A DNA stretch of 64,000 nt. Origin: Streptococcus sp. (GTDB lineage Bacteria > Bacillota > Bacilli > Lactobacillales > Streptococcaceae). The stretch spans positions 1 to 64,000 of the forward strand of contig JAUMZW010000004.1 in assembly GCA_030527925.1 (NCBI GenBank), given 5' to 3'. A model generated the notes under the pieces. It had not been told where the DNA came from. It saw only the letters and a program-made list of their open reading frames with translations, and ran no database searches. This document shows positions 1 to 8,536 of the stretch, one piece after another. The translations under genes and the position numbers were made by a program. The first letter of the stretch is position 1; each line of letters opens with the position of its first letter.

Positions 1-55
1 TTACACCAATGAAACGTTATGAGTTTTTTTGTTGCACTATATTTTACAATTTATC

Positions 56-92
56 ATATAAAAAAGGCAGTCATTCGACGCCTTTTTTATAT
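56..92. terminator. Bidirectional hairpin terminator downstream of nox
   Basis: A perfect 13-bp stem (56-68 pairing with 80-92) encloses an 11-nt loop. The A-run on one arm and T-run on the other give a U-tract in either direction. It starts 2 bases after the nox stop codon, so it terminates nox and possibly a convergent gene beyond the left edge. Confidence 0.85.
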
Positions 93-94
93 GA

Positions 95-1468
95 TTAATC
101 TTTTGCAGATAATGCAGCCATAGTAATGTAGTTATATGGCTTGTTAAAGTGAGGCAAGAAGAAAATATCAGTCAATGCAAGTTTTTCAATTGTCACTTTT
201 TCTTGAATGGCTAGTGAGAACATATGAATACCCATTGAAATATCTTCTCTAGAAACCATTTGACAACCTAAAATAACACGTGAATCTTTGTCATAAACAA
301 TTTTGATTCCAACTTCATAGTTGTCATGTTTAATAAATTCTGGTTTTTGCAAATCATTAAATCCAGTTTCAACAGCATTATAACCAGCATTTTTAGCTTT
401 TTCAAGTGTTAATCCAGTTGAAACCATGTTCAAACCATAAATTGAAATACCATTTGAACCTTGTACTCCAATTCCTTCAAGTTCATGACCACAAGCATTA
501 TAAGCACCAACAATACCTGAACGAACAGCATTTGAAGCAAGAGCAATATAATTTGTGTTATCTAATGAATTATCATAAATTGTTGCACAGTCACCTACTG
601 CATAAACATCAGGAAGACTTGTTTCTTGTTTTTTATTAACTAAGAAGGCACCATTACGGAAGAGTTCAATTTTACCATTACCAAGTGATGTGTTTGGACG
701 GAAACCAACAGCTAAAATAACCATATCAACGTCAAACGTTTCTTTATCAGTAACAAGGCGCTCAACTTTACCATCACCTTCAACAGCTTGAACTGCTTGA
801 CCATAAGCTAATTTAATACCATGATCAGATAAGTTTTTACTCATCAACTCAGTAAAGTCTTTATCATAATAGCCACCTAAACATGTTTCAGCAATATCAA
901 CTAAGATAACTTCTTTATCAAGACGACCAAATGCTTCAGCAAGTTCAACTCCAATATAACCTGCACCAACTACAGCAACACGTTTAATATCAGGGTTTGT
1001 ATTTAATTTATTAATAACTTCTTCTGAGTTTTGATAAAGTTTTACAAATTGAAGATTTTCTAATGTTGCTTCATATTCACGAGAACCTTCTTTAATTTCA
1101 ACACCTTTAATTGGTGGAATAATTGGTTGAGAACCTGTTGCAAAAATTAGTTTTTCGTACGGTTCAACATGTTCTTTACCGTCTACAATCGCAGTAACTT
1201 CTTTTTTATCGTAGTCAATAGATGTTACTGGTGATTCCATATAAACTTTTGCACCTTTTGCTTCAAGTTTTTCTTTATCAGAATAGAATAAACCTTCTGG
1301 ACCATCAATTTGTTTACCAATCCATAAGGCCATTCCACATCCCAAAAATGAAATATTTGAGTTTTGGTCAAATACAACAACTTCATTTTCAGCACCAAAG
1401 TTATCTAACATAGTGTTAATACATGCTGTACCTGCATGGTTAGCACCAACTACAACGATTTTACTCAT
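95..1468 (-). CDS. nox: NADH oxidase, water-forming (FAD, redox-active cysteine)
   Basis: Cytoplasmic flavoprotein that reduces O2 to water with NADH and regenerates NAD+ in fermenting streptococci. The start is placed at [13 protein letters not shown], giving 457 aa, the usual Nox length; upstream in-frame codons lack a ribosome site, whereas GAGGAAAA precedes this ATG. An N-terminal FAD motif (VGANHAG), the [10 protein letters not shown] segment with the redox-active cysteine near residue 44, a central NADH-binding VGAGYIGVE and a C-terminal FAD motif AVGDCA are visible. This is the pyridine nucleotide-disulfide oxidoreductase family, single-cysteine type; the exact reaction (H2O rather than H2O2 or CoA-disulfide) is inferred from family and genus. 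It is monocistronic between its own promoter and terminator. Confidence 0.93.
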   Translation of the reverse strand: MSKIVVVGANHAGTACINTMLDNFGAENEVVVFDQNSNISFLGCGMALWIGKQIDGPEGLFYSDKEKLEAKGAKVYMESPVTSIDYDKKEVTAIVDGKEHVEPYEKLIFATGSQPIIPPIKGVEIKEGSREYEATLENLQFVKLYQNSEEVINKLNTNPDIKRVAVVGAGYIGVELAEAFGRLDKEVILVDIAETCLGGYYDKDFTELMSKNLSDHGIKLAYGQAVQAVEGDGKVERLVTDKETFDVDMVILAVGFRPNTSLGNGKIELFRNGAFLVNKKQETSLPDVYAVGDCATIYDNSLDNTNYIALASNAVRSGIVGAYNACGHELEGIGVQGSNGISIYGLNMVSTGLTLEKAKNAGYNAVETGFNDLQKPEFIKHDNYEVGIKIVYDKDSRVILGCQMVSREDISMGIHMFSLAIQEKVTIEKLALTDIFFLPHFNKPYNYITMAALSAKD

Positions 1469-1506
1469 AATAAGTTTTCCTCTTTTTATATAAAATTTAC
1501 TGTTAT

Positions 1507-1535
1507 AGTATAGCATAATCATAAAACGCTTTCAA
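1507..1535 (-). promoter_or_regulatory. nox promoter with overlapping cre-like site
   Basis: On the minus strand a TTGAAA -35 (1530-1535) lies 17 nt from an extended -10 TGCTATACT (TATACT at 1507-1512). The -35 and the first spacer bases, 1521-1535, fit the CcpA cre consensus with one mismatch (TGAAAGCGTTTTAT), so carbon-catabolite control of nox is plausible but inferred. Confidence 0.7.
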
Positions 1536-1649
1536 CTAAAAAGTACTATATAACACCTTTTTATGAAAATTTTCATCGAATTCACATTTTCAAGTCACCT
1601 AAGCATCCAATTTATTGCTAAAATTTTCAAAGTGTCATCCACTCACTAT

Positions 1650-1686
1650 AAAAAATGTTTAGTGTTATAACACTAAACATTTTTTA
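1650..1686 (-). terminator. Terminator of the L,D-transpeptidase gene
   Basis: A near-perfect palindrome centred on AGTGTTATAACACT, with an A-run on the left that becomes the U-tract on the minus strand. It lies just beyond the stop codon at 1693. Confidence 0.8.
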
Positions 1687-1692
1687 TTTAAA

Positions 1693-2295
1693 CTAATAGA
1701 TTTCAACAGGTGTTCCAGTAGGAATATTATCATAAAACCACTTTGAATCTGGCATTGGCATTCGAATACAACCATGAGAAGCCTCATGTCCTAATTTAAC
1801 AGCTTCCTCCTTTTCGACCGTATCTTTATCCAACATCAAAACACTATGAAAAAGATAGGTTCCATGTCCTTTAAATGAAACTAAGTTAAAAGCCCAATCA
1901 TTATATTCTGGCCAATAATTTTCTTTAAAACGTTCTGGTTCAATAACAAATTTCCCCTTAGGTGTTGCATTACCTTGAGAAGAGTCGCCAGTTGAACAGA
2001 CAATCGTATAAATAGTTTTTCCCTTTTCCTTAATATAAACTCTTTGTTTGTCAATGGACACTTTAACAGCTAATTTATCAGGATTTGTTATTTCTGGATA
2101 AGATCGTTCAGAAGGTTTATCCCAAGCATAAATATGTGATTTTTTTAATTTTTTCGATTTTGTAACCTTAACAGACGATACACTTGTTTTTTTTGTTTCC
2201 TGATTTCTCACGTAAAAAAATAACATTAATAGTAAAACGAGCACTCCAAATAAAAGAATGAGGATACTTATTGTCTTATTTTTTTTGAAATTCAT
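1693..2295 (-). CDS. L,D-transpeptidase, membrane-anchored (YkuD domain)
   Basis: The 200-aa protein has a basic N-terminus, one membrane segment (about residues 9-28), a short linker and an extracytoplasmic YkuD domain that ends with the catalytic signature SHGCIRMPMPD (His and Cys of the L,D-transpeptidase active site). The family forms 3-3 peptidoglycan crosslinks or attaches proteins to peptidoglycan; which applies here cannot be seen. An AGGAG directly touches the ATG, leaving no normal spacer, and there is no better start because the next Met is inside the membrane segment. It is transcribed alone, between its terminator and the ABC-F gene upstream. Confidence 0.85.
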   Translation of the reverse strand: MNFKKNKTISILILLFGVLVLLLMLFFYVRNQETKKTSVSSVKVTKSKKLKKSHIYAWDKPSERSYPEITNPDKLAVKVSIDKQRVYIKEKGKTIYTIVCSTGDSSQGNATPKGKFVIEPERFKENYWPEYNDWAFNLVSFKGHGTYLFHSVLMLDKDTVEKEEAVKLGHEASHGCIRMPMPDSKWFYDNIPTGTPVEIY

Positions 2296-2322
2296 CTCCT
2301 AAAACTCACTTTCTCATAATAT

Positions 2323-3864
2323 TTAACTTATATTGTTAAAATCCCAAATATTATCAACCCAGCCTTCATAAAAATCAGGTTCATGACAGACCATTAAAAC
2401 AGAACCTTTATAGGCTTGTAGAGCACGCTTAAGTTCATCTTTAGCATCAACATCTAAATGGTTAGTTGGTTCATCTAAAACTAAAACATTATTTTCACGG
2501 TTCATCAATAAACAAAATCGAACCTTAGCTTGTTCTCCACCACTTAAGACCTGAACTTGACTTTCAATATGCTTAGAAGTTAAACCACATCTTGCCAAAG
2601 CTGCTCTAATCTCAGCTTGATTTAGTGAAGGAAATGCATCCCAAACTACTTCAATTGGAGTCTTTTTATTCCCACTTGCAACTTCTTGTTCAAAGTAACC
2701 TAATTCAATATATTCACCTCTTTCAACCTTACCAGATATCGGAGGAATAATGCCAAGCAAACTTTTCAAAAGTGTTGTTTTACCAATACCATTTGCTCCA
2801 ATAATAGCTATCTTTTGATTGCGTTCAAATGTTAAATTGAGAGGTTTAGTCAATGGCTTATCATAACCAATCTGAAGATCTTTTGCCTGAAAAATATAAC
2901 GCCCTGGTGTTCTAGACTCTTTAAATGAGAATGAAGGTTTAGGTTTTTCAGCTTGTAACTCAATAATCTCCATTTTGTCTAACTTCTTCTGTCTAGACAT
3001 AGCCATGTTACGTGTTGCAACACGCGCCTTATTACGATTCACAAAATCTTGTAGACTCGCTATTTCTTTTTGTTGACGCTCATAAGCTGCTTCTAGTTGG
3101 GCTTTTTTCATAGCATAGACATCTTGGAAATTATGATAATCTCCAGTATATCTTACCAAATCGAGGCTTTCAACATGATAGACAATATTAATAACCTCAT
3201 TTAAGAATGGAATATCGTGAGAAATAAGGACAAAAGCGTTTTCATAATTCTGTAGATACCGTTTCAACCACTCAATATGTTCAACATCCAGATGGTTTGT
3301 AGGTTCATCTAATAATAAAATATCAGGTTTCTCTAACAATAGCTTTGCTAGTAAAACCTTTGTTCTCTGTCCACCGGATAAGTCCGTTACGTCAGTTTCC
3401 ATACCAAAATCACTTACTCCAAGAGCTCTAGCTACTTCATCAATTTTAGCATCTAATGTATAAAAATCATGACTTTCTAGTCTATCTTGTAACTCTCCTA
3501 CTTCCTCCATTAAGGCATCTATATCAGCGTCTTCCTCAGACATTGACATATAAATAGCGTTAATACGTGCCTCCAACTGAAACATATCATCGAAAGCTTG
3601 ACGTAAAACATCACGAACCGTCAAACCAGCTTCAAGCACAGTATGTTGATCTAAATATCCAGCTTTAACATACTTGGACCATTCTACTTTGCCCTCATCT
3701 GGTTGTAAATGTCCTGTGACAATACTCATAAAAGTTGATTTTCCCTCACCATTTGCACCAACTAAACCAATATGTTCTCCCTTTAACAAACGAAAAGAAA
3801 CATTTTCAAAAATAGCACGGTCTCCAAAACCATGGCTAAGATTCTTAACTTCTAAAATACTCAT
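2323..3864 (-). CDS. ABC-F family ATPase (YkpA/YbiT-like)
   Basis: A soluble duplicated ABC ATPase of 513 aa with no membrane segments. The first domain has Walker A GANGEGKST, signature LSGGQ and LLLDEPTNHLD; the second has GANGIGKTT, LSGGEQ and LVLDEPTNHLD; a charged linker (about residues 240-310) joins them. ABC-F proteins act on the ribosome as translation factors or resistance proteins. The overall form resembles housekeeping YkpA/YbiT members rather than named resistance proteins, so no resistance is claimed. The start MSILEVKNLSHGFG was chosen because AAAGGAAAT precedes it; the 19 extra upstream residues look non-coding. A weak extended -10 (TGCTAAAAT) lies about 60 nt upstream. Confidence 0.9.
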   Translation of the reverse strand: MSILEVKNLSHGFGDRAIFENVSFRLLKGEHIGLVGANGEGKSTFMSIVTGHLQPDEGKVEWSKYVKAGYLDQHTVLEAGLTVRDVLRQAFDDMFQLEARINAIYMSMSEEDADIDALMEEVGELQDRLESHDFYTLDAKIDEVARALGVSDFGMETDVTDLSGGQRTKVLLAKLLLEKPDILLLDEPTNHLDVEHIEWLKRYLQNYENAFVLISHDIPFLNEVINIVYHVESLDLVRYTGDYHNFQDVYAMKKAQLEAAYERQQKEIASLQDFVNRNKARVATRNMAMSRQKKLDKMEIIELQAEKPKPSFSFKESRTPGRYIFQAKDLQIGYDKPLTKPLNLTFERNQKIAIIGANGIGKTTLLKSLLGIIPPISGKVERGEYIELGYFEQEVASGNKKTPIEVVWDAFPSLNQAEIRAALARCGLTSKHIESQVQVLSGGEQAKVRFCLLMNRENNVLVLDEPTNHLDVDAKDELKRALQAYKGSVLMVCHEPDFYEGWVDNIWDFNNIS

Positions 3865-3974
3865 TTTAATTTCCTTTTTCTTATAATAACATAAAAAGGT
3901 AACGTTTTCATGTAAAAACATTTTAGCATACCTTTAATCAGTATAACGACAAAAAAAGTAAAAGTCAACGATAG

Positions 3975-4009
3975 TAAAAGAGGCTGGAATAGATCTCCAA
4001 CCTCTTTTC
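3975..4009 (-). terminator. Terminator downstream of the ATP-cone gene
   Basis: On the minus strand AAAAGAGGTTGGA pairs with TCCAGCCTCTTTT (one G-U pair) around a short loop. It lies about 15 nt after the stop codon at 4024. Confidence 0.7.
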
Positions 4010-4023
4010 TTAGACACTAATAA

Positions 4024-4362
4024 TTATTTTAACTTTTCAAATCGAAGATGAACCACAAAATGGTCACTATAACCATTTCTCTCTAAATCTCTTTGAAGAC
4101 GATAAGAAATATAGTGTTCAGCAATAGTCATAAAACCACCATCAATTAATCTGTTTTCCACTAAAGATTGAATGATATTAATTGTTGGTTTCTCAATTTT
4201 AGCTTCCTCCAAATCCAAAACAACTTTTTTAGTCACCTGAGCTAAATCTTGACGTATTTTATCATCCAAAACATATACTGTTTGGGCTGCTTTTAAAATT
4301 GCTTGATAAATCTTGTCAGGATTAAATTCAGTAATTTGACCATCACGTTTAATGATTTGCAT
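4024..4362 (-). CDS. Stand-alone ATP-cone domain protein
   Basis: The 112-aa protein consists almost entirely of one ATP-cone, the nucleotide-binding module normally fused to the N-terminus of ribonucleotide reductases or to NrdR. The opening MQIIKRDGQITEFNPDKIYQAILKAA and the later GGFMTIAEHYISYRLQRDLER match the fold. There is no NrdR zinc ribbon (no cysteines at all) and no reductase domain, so a small regulator or nucleotide sensor is possible, but the function is unknown. An excellent GGAGG precedes the ATG and the gene has its own promoter (4398-4426). It sits between the ABC-F gene and dapA, all on the same strand. Confidence 0.8.
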   Translation of the reverse strand: MQIIKRDGQITEFNPDKIYQAILKAAQTVYVLDDKIRQDLAQVTKKVVLDLEEAKIEKPTINIIQSLVENRLIDGGFMTIAEHYISYRLQRDLERNGYSDHFVVHLRFEKLK

Positions 4363-4397
4363 AAACTACCTCCTTAGTTTCAGTATTATCTCTCTTT

Positions 4398-4426
4398 ATT
4401 ATCCCTAGCTTTCAGGCAATTGTCAA
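4398..4426 (-). promoter_or_regulatory. Promoter of the ATP-cone gene
   Basis: A consensus TTGACA -35 (4421-4426) lies 17 nt from GATAAT (4398-4403) on the minus strand, in the gap between dapA and the ATP-cone gene. Confidence 0.65.
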
Positions 4427-4459
4427 GGTAAACTAACAATTTATCTTAGACTCTACAAT

Positions 4460-5386
4460 CTAATAATCAGGTCTTAAAACTGCTGTCAGATATTCTCTAG
4501 GTTTCTGGTCTAAGACCACATTTACAATACGATTAACTTCTTCAGGACTACAAGAAACTAGAGGTAATCTAAGTGGACCTACATTAAATCCTTGGTAATT
4601 TAAAACTGCTTTTACTGGGGCAGGACTTGCAACTGAAAACAAAGCATTGACCTTAGGCAAAAAACGCCTTTGAATTTGTGCAGCTAGCTGTATATCACTC
4701 GCTTTAATGGCAGTAATCATCTCATATAATTCATCACCGTTAGTATGTGAAGCAACACTAATCACCCCATCAGCACCTAAATTCATAGCATGAAATGCTT
4801 CACCATCTTCACCAGTAAAAATCAAAAAATCTTCAGGTTTATTCTCAATAAGATAAGCCATGTTATCCAGATTAGTACACTCTTTAACACCAATAATATT
4901 AGGATGTTGTGCTAAACGTAACATGGTATCGGGAGCAACCTCTACAACAACACGACCAGGAATATTATAAATAATAATCGGCAAATCACTTGCATCAGCA
5001 ATCGCTTTAAAATGATGAAACAGTCCTTCTTGAGACGGTTTATTGTAATAAGGTGCTATTGCTAGACCAGCAGCAAAGCCTCCAAACTCAGCAACTTCCT
5101 TAGCAAAATCCACAGAATCCCTTGTATCGTTAGTTCCAACACCAGCAATTAAAGGGACCCTACCATCTACAATGTTTTGAACATGTTTAAAAAGTTCCAA
5201 TTCTTCATCATGTGTTAGAGTAGGACTTTCAGCCGTTGTTCCAGCTAAAAGTAAAGCCTCTGTATGATGGTCTAACAAGTGATCAATCAATTTTGGAAGT
5301 GCCTTAAAATTAATGGACCCATCGTTATTAAAAGGCGTTACCAATGCTGTAATAATGTTAATATTTTTTAATTGATCTAGTGTCAT
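4460..5386 (-). CDS. dapA: 4-hydroxy-tetrahydrodipicolinate synthase
   Basis: Condenses pyruvate with aspartate semialdehyde, the first step dedicated to lysine and diaminopimelate. The 308-aa TIM-barrel shows [12 protein letters not shown] (pyruvate-carboxylate loop), YNIPGRV with the catalytic Tyr, and [11 protein letters not shown] with the Schiff-base Lys. It starts 27 nt after asd, forming an asd-dapA operon, with AAGGGG ahead of the ATG. The two consecutive enzymes probably supply lysine for growth and for the lysine-type peptidoglycan usual in this genus. The C-terminal extension (about the last 15 aa) is a little longer than in E. coli DapA. Confidence 0.95.
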   Translation of the reverse strand: MTLDQLKNINIITALVTPFNNDGSINFKALPKLIDHLLDHHTEALLLAGTTAESPTLTHDEELELFKHVQNIVDGRVPLIAGVGTNDTRDSVDFAKEVAEFGGFAAGLAIAPYYNKPSQEGLFHHFKAIADASDLPIIIYNIPGRVVVEVAPDTMLRLAQHPNIIGVKECTNLDNMAYLIENKPEDFLIFTGEDGEAFHAMNLGADGVISVASHTNGDELYEMITAIKASDIQLAAQIQRRFLPKVNALFSVASPAPVKAVLNYQGFNVGPLRLPLVSCSPEEVNRIVNVVLDQKPREYLTAVLRPDY

Positions 5387-5413
5387 AATTTACCCCTTGT
5401 CTGATGTTATGAG

Positions 5414-6490
5414 TTATTTTAATTCAAATTTCAAGTCAGTTGTTGCTCTAACGAGTCCTCTTTCATGAAGAGATTCTGCAATTTGAACAGAATTCCAAGC
5501 TGCTCCTTTTAAAAGATTATCAGAAACTACCCACATATGAATACCATTTTCGGCATCTAAATCTTTTCTAATACGACCAACAAAAGTATCGCGGCTTCCA
5601 ACTGCATTCACTGCTTGTGGATAAACTTGCTGTGATGGGTCATCTTCTAATACTGCACCCGGAAACTTAGCAATTGCTTCTTTAACAGCTGAAATATCTG
5701 CAATTTTTTTTGTTTCAATATACACAGACTCTGAGTGTGCTGATAAAACTGGCACACGTACACAGGTTGCAGAAACTTTAATAGAATCATCTTCCATAAT
5801 TTTTTTAGTTTCTTTTGTCATTTTCATTTCTTCGTAAGTGTAGTCATTATCTGTAAAAACATCAATTTGTGGAAGAGCATTGAAAGCTATTGGGTAATGT
5901 TTTTTATCACCTCCACAAGGTAAAATATCTGCATATAACTCTTTAGGAGAAATACCATCTACTACAACTTCCTTTAATTCGCGTTTTGTTTCTTCAATTG
6001 CACGAGCTCCTGCTCCTGACACTGCTTGATAAGTTGAAACAATAATACGATCCAGTCCCCATTCTCTTCTAACTGGTTCTAGTGCTACCATCATTTGAAT
6101 AGTTGAACAATTAGGACAGGCAATAATACCATTGTGATTATCCATCGCATGAGCATTCACTTCAGGAACCACTAGAGGAACATCTGGATTTTGACGGAAA
6201 AATGATGTATTATCCACAACTACAGCACCAGACTTCACGGCATAGGGTGCAAATTTAGCTGAAGTACTTCCACCTGCTGAAAACATGGCAATATCTACAC
6301 CCTCAAAAGATACTTCAGTCGTTTCTTCTACCGTTATATCCATATCTTTAAATTGCAAAACCTTTCCAGCTGAACGGCTTGAAGAAAGCAACCTGACCTC
6401 TTTAATTGGAAGAGTTGATTCCTCTAACATCTTAATCATCTGTGTGCCTACTGCACCTGTCGCACCAACTACTGCTATAGTATAAGCCAT
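5414..6490 (-). CDS. asd: Aspartate-semialdehyde dehydrogenase
   Basis: NADPH-dependent reduction of aspartyl phosphate to the semialdehyde, the branch point to lysine, threonine and methionine. The 358-aa protein has the N-terminal GATGAVG nucleotide motif (residues 9-15), the catalytic Cys in [18 protein letters not shown], and a substrate-binding RVPV region. GAGGG precedes the ATG. A local promoter (-10 TATAAT at 6539-6544) can drive asd-dapA independently of the structured RNA encoded just upstream. Confidence 0.95.
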   Translation of the reverse strand: MAYTIAVVGATGAVGTQMIKMLEESTLPIKEVRLLSSSRSAGKVLQFKDMDITVEETTEVSFEGVDIAMFSAGGSTSAKFAPYAVKSGAVVVDNTSFFRQNPDVPLVVPEVNAHAMDNHNGIIACPNCSTIQMMVALEPVRREWGLDRIIVSTYQAVSGAGARAIEETKRELKEVVVDGISPKELYADILPCGGDKKHYPIAFNALPQIDVFTDNDYTYEEMKMTKETKKIMEDDSIKVSATCVRVPVLSAHSESVYIETKKIADISAVKEAIAKFPGAVLEDDPSQQVYPQAVNAVGSRDTFVGRIRKDLDAENGIHMWVVSDNLLKGAAWNSVQIAESLHERGLVRATTDLKFELK

Positions 6491-6538
6491 AATTAACCCT
6501 CAATAATCTTTCTAAATTTTCAAAAAATATTAATTTTT

Positions 6539-6544
6539 ATTATA
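6539..6544 (-). promoter_or_regulatory. asd -10 element
   Basis: TATAAT on the minus strand, 48 nt upstream of the asd start and downstream of the asd RNA terminator. The matching -35 (TTTTCA, 17 nt away) is weak. It suggests that asd is not wholly dependent on read-through from the RNA. Confidence 0.5.
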
Positions 6545-6576
6545 CTACTTTTTTATTTAAGTGAAAAGAGATTAAT

Positions 6577-6600
6577 AAAAAAACACCCTAAAAGGGTGCT
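6577..6600 (-). terminator. Intrinsic terminator of the asd RNA
   Basis: On the minus strand CACCCT, loop TTT, AGGGTG is followed by a run of seven or more U. It is a strong intrinsic terminator 87 nt upstream of the asd start. Confidence 0.9.
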
Positions 6601-6714
6601 ATGGGACATCGTTTCCAATGAGAAAAGATGGTTCACACATCTTTTCACCGTCCGCTCCTGCGTTAATGACGTTCCCAGCGCAAATGTAGTTAAACTACAA
6701 TCGACTCATCGCAT
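6577..6714 (-). ncRNA. asd-type structured RNA upstream of asd
   Basis: The 258-bp gap between cls and asd encodes a compact RNA of about 138 nt on the minus strand with its own promoter and terminator. Visible stems include TGTAGT/ACTACA (6685-6699), AAAAGATG/CATCTTTT (6623-6645), TGCG/CGCA nearby and the terminator at the end. Position and context match the asd RNA motif described from comparative genomics in lactic-acid bacteria and streptococci; I recognise it by location and features, not by a covariance-model search. It could act as a cis leader of asd or as a stand-alone small RNA; the closed promoter-terminator unit favours the latter. The exact 5' end is predicted from the -10. Confidence 0.75.
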
Positions 6715-6720
6715 ATTCTT

Positions 6721-6748
6721 ATTATATCAAAAATAAATTAAAATGCAA
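6721..6748 (-). promoter_or_regulatory. Promoter of the asd RNA
   Basis: TTGCAT (6743-6748) and a perfect TATAAT (6721-6726) are separated by 16 nt on the minus strand. The -35 directly abuts the cls stop codon (6749-6751), so the RNA gene is packed tightly against cls. Confidence 0.75.
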
Positions 6749-8320
6749 TTACAATAACGGAGCAATTGTTTTTATAGTAGCTCCTAATAATTTTTGTGAT
6801 AAAGGTCTTTCCTTTAAGGTTTTGTTTGTTACCAATTGACATTCTTTTAATGTATTTAAATAGTCTTTATAGATATTAGTAATGGCAGGAACCTTATAAA
6901 GGTAAACCCCACACTCAAAATGATGATATAAACTTCGATAATCTAAATTAATGGTACCAATCACTGCCTTTGTGTTATCACTAATAAATACTTTTGCATG
7001 AACAAATCCTGGTGTAAACTCATAAATTTTAACGCCAGATTTCATTAATTTCCTGTAATAAGTTTTTGCTAAGGCAAAAGGTACTTTTTTATCAGGAATA
7101 CCTGGCATAATGATACGAACATCAACCCCCCGTTCTGCTGCAAAACAAATAGCATGCTCCATCTCACTGTTTAAAATGAGATATGGTGTCATAATATACA
7201 CATAATTTCTTGCTTGATTTAAAATATCAATGTAAACATTCTCACCAACATGGTCATTATCAAGAGGAGAATCTCCATAAGGGATAACGTATCCACTACT
7301 TTCTACTTTTTCATGTGAGGTCAGTAAATAAGGACTAACTGTCATTTCTGGTTCAGTAATAGACCACATCTGTAAAAACAAGACCAATAAACTATTGACC
7401 GCCTCACCATTTAGCTTAATTGCGACATCTTTCCAATATCCAAATCTTTCAATGTGATTTATGTATTCATCTGCTAGGTTAACACCACCTGTAAACGCAA
7501 CCTTACCATCTATAACAACAATTTTACGGTGATCACGATAGTTGTAATAGGTTGAAATAAAAGGTGAAATAGGTGAAAATGCTTTTGCTTTAATACCGAT
7601 TTCAGCAAGTCGATTAGTATAATCAAATGATAATGTTGAAAATTCAACCATGCCGTCAAATAAGACACGAACCTCAACACCCTCTTTAACTTTTTCTTCT
7701 AGAATATTTAAAATCTCACCCCACATTAAGCCCTCTGAAATAATAAAATATTCTAAAAAGATATAATTTTTTGCTTTCCTTAATTCTTCTTTTAACCCAA
7801 CAAAAAATTCTTGACCTGAAGGATAATAAACCACATTCGTATTCTTATACGCTGGAAAATTTCCATCCATATGCTGAAAATATTCTACCAAATGATAAGT
7901 GGTTGACGTGTTGGTTTTTAATTCTTTTAAGACCTCACCTTTTTCTTTCAGATAAGGTTTACTATCTAAAACCAATCTAGACATTTTGTGTTTTAATTCA
8001 CGATAACCCCAATCTATTTTTGTATAAAGTAAAAATAGTGAACCTAATAAAGGGGCAACCATTACCAAAATTAACCAAGTTACACGTGATAAAGCATCCA
8101 TTTCGCTATTTACAAGATAGATAACCGTTGCAATTGCAAATAAACGCTCAAATCCTTCTAACCAAAAACGATACTGGTCTAACCATACAAATGAAGTTAC
8201 TAAAAAGAAAATTTGAGCCAATAATAGTAAAGCAATAACTGTTGTTCTACTAAAAATACCCCTAAAAAAACTACGTTTACTTTTATCTAGTAAATGAATC
8301 ACTTTATCCTTGTTTGCCAT
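6749..8320 (-). CDS. cls: Cardiolipin synthase (phospholipase D type)
   Basis: Membrane enzyme that joins two phosphatidylglycerols into cardiolipin. The 523-aa protein has two N-terminal hydrophobic segments (about 20-42 and 50-100) followed by two phospholipase D domains with HKD motifs: HRKIVVIDGKVAFTGG and HAKVFISDNTKAVIGTINLD. Length and architecture are those of bacterial ClsA. AGAGGGGG precedes the ATG and a TATAAT lies at 8349-8354. Transcription probably ends at or after the asd RNA region; no separate cls terminator is seen. Confidence 0.93.
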   Translation of the reverse strand: MANKDKVIHLLDKSKRSFFRGIFSRTTVIALLLLAQIFFLVTSFVWLDQYRFWLEGFERLFAIATVIYLVNSEMDALSRVTWLILVMVAPLLGSLFLLYTKIDWGYRELKHKMSRLVLDSKPYLKEKGEVLKELKTNTSTTYHLVEYFQHMDGNFPAYKNTNVVYYPSGQEFFVGLKEELRKAKNYIFLEYFIISEGLMWGEILNILEEKVKEGVEVRVLFDGMVEFSTLSFDYTNRLAEIGIKAKAFSPISPFISTYYNYRDHRKIVVIDGKVAFTGGVNLADEYINHIERFGYWKDVAIKLNGEAVNSLLVLFLQMWSITEPEMTVSPYLLTSHEKVESSGYVIPYGDSPLDNDHVGENVYIDILNQARNYVYIMTPYLILNSEMEHAICFAAERGVDVRIIMPGIPDKKVPFALAKTYYRKLMKSGVKIYEFTPGFVHAKVFISDNTKAVIGTINLDYRSLYHHFECGVYLYKVPAITNIYKDYLNTLKECQLVTNKTLKERPLSQKLLGATIKTIAPLL

Positions 8321-8473
8321 GAGTCCCCCTCTAAAATTTGTCTTAAAAATTATACCACATTTTTATCGTTTTAAATGTTAAAAAATCACCTATATTTTTT
8401 TAAGAATGCGTTTTCATTTTTGTCCTTTCTAAATCTTTTTTTGTTTCAAATTTATAAATCTCTATCGATAAAA

Positions 8474-8518
8474 AAATCTTATATTCTCGGAGATACTCTA
8501 CCCGAAAATATAAGATTT
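8474..8518 (-). terminator. Terminator of fhs
   Basis: A long stem (8474-8490 pairing with 8502-8518, 17 bp with one mismatch) has an A-run on its left that becomes the U-tract on the minus strand. It begins 19 nt beyond the fhs stop codon. Confidence 0.85.
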
Positions 8519-8536
8519 TATTAGATAATATTTATG

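Noticed and set aside
1560..1600. Rex operator upstream of nox
   Set aside because: The GAAAATTTTC and GAATTC repeats do not fit TTGTGAA-N4-TTCACAA, and they lie upstream of the -35.
2323..3864. Antibiotic resistance ABC-F (Msr, Lsa or Vga type)
   Set aside because: The linker and overall sequence look like housekeeping YkpA/YbiT forms, and nothing around it indicates a resistance island.
6577..6720. Lysine riboswitch or T-box in front of asd
   Set aside because: None of the conserved lysine-riboswitch core or the T-box GGTGG sequence is present; the location and form fit the asd RNA motif instead.
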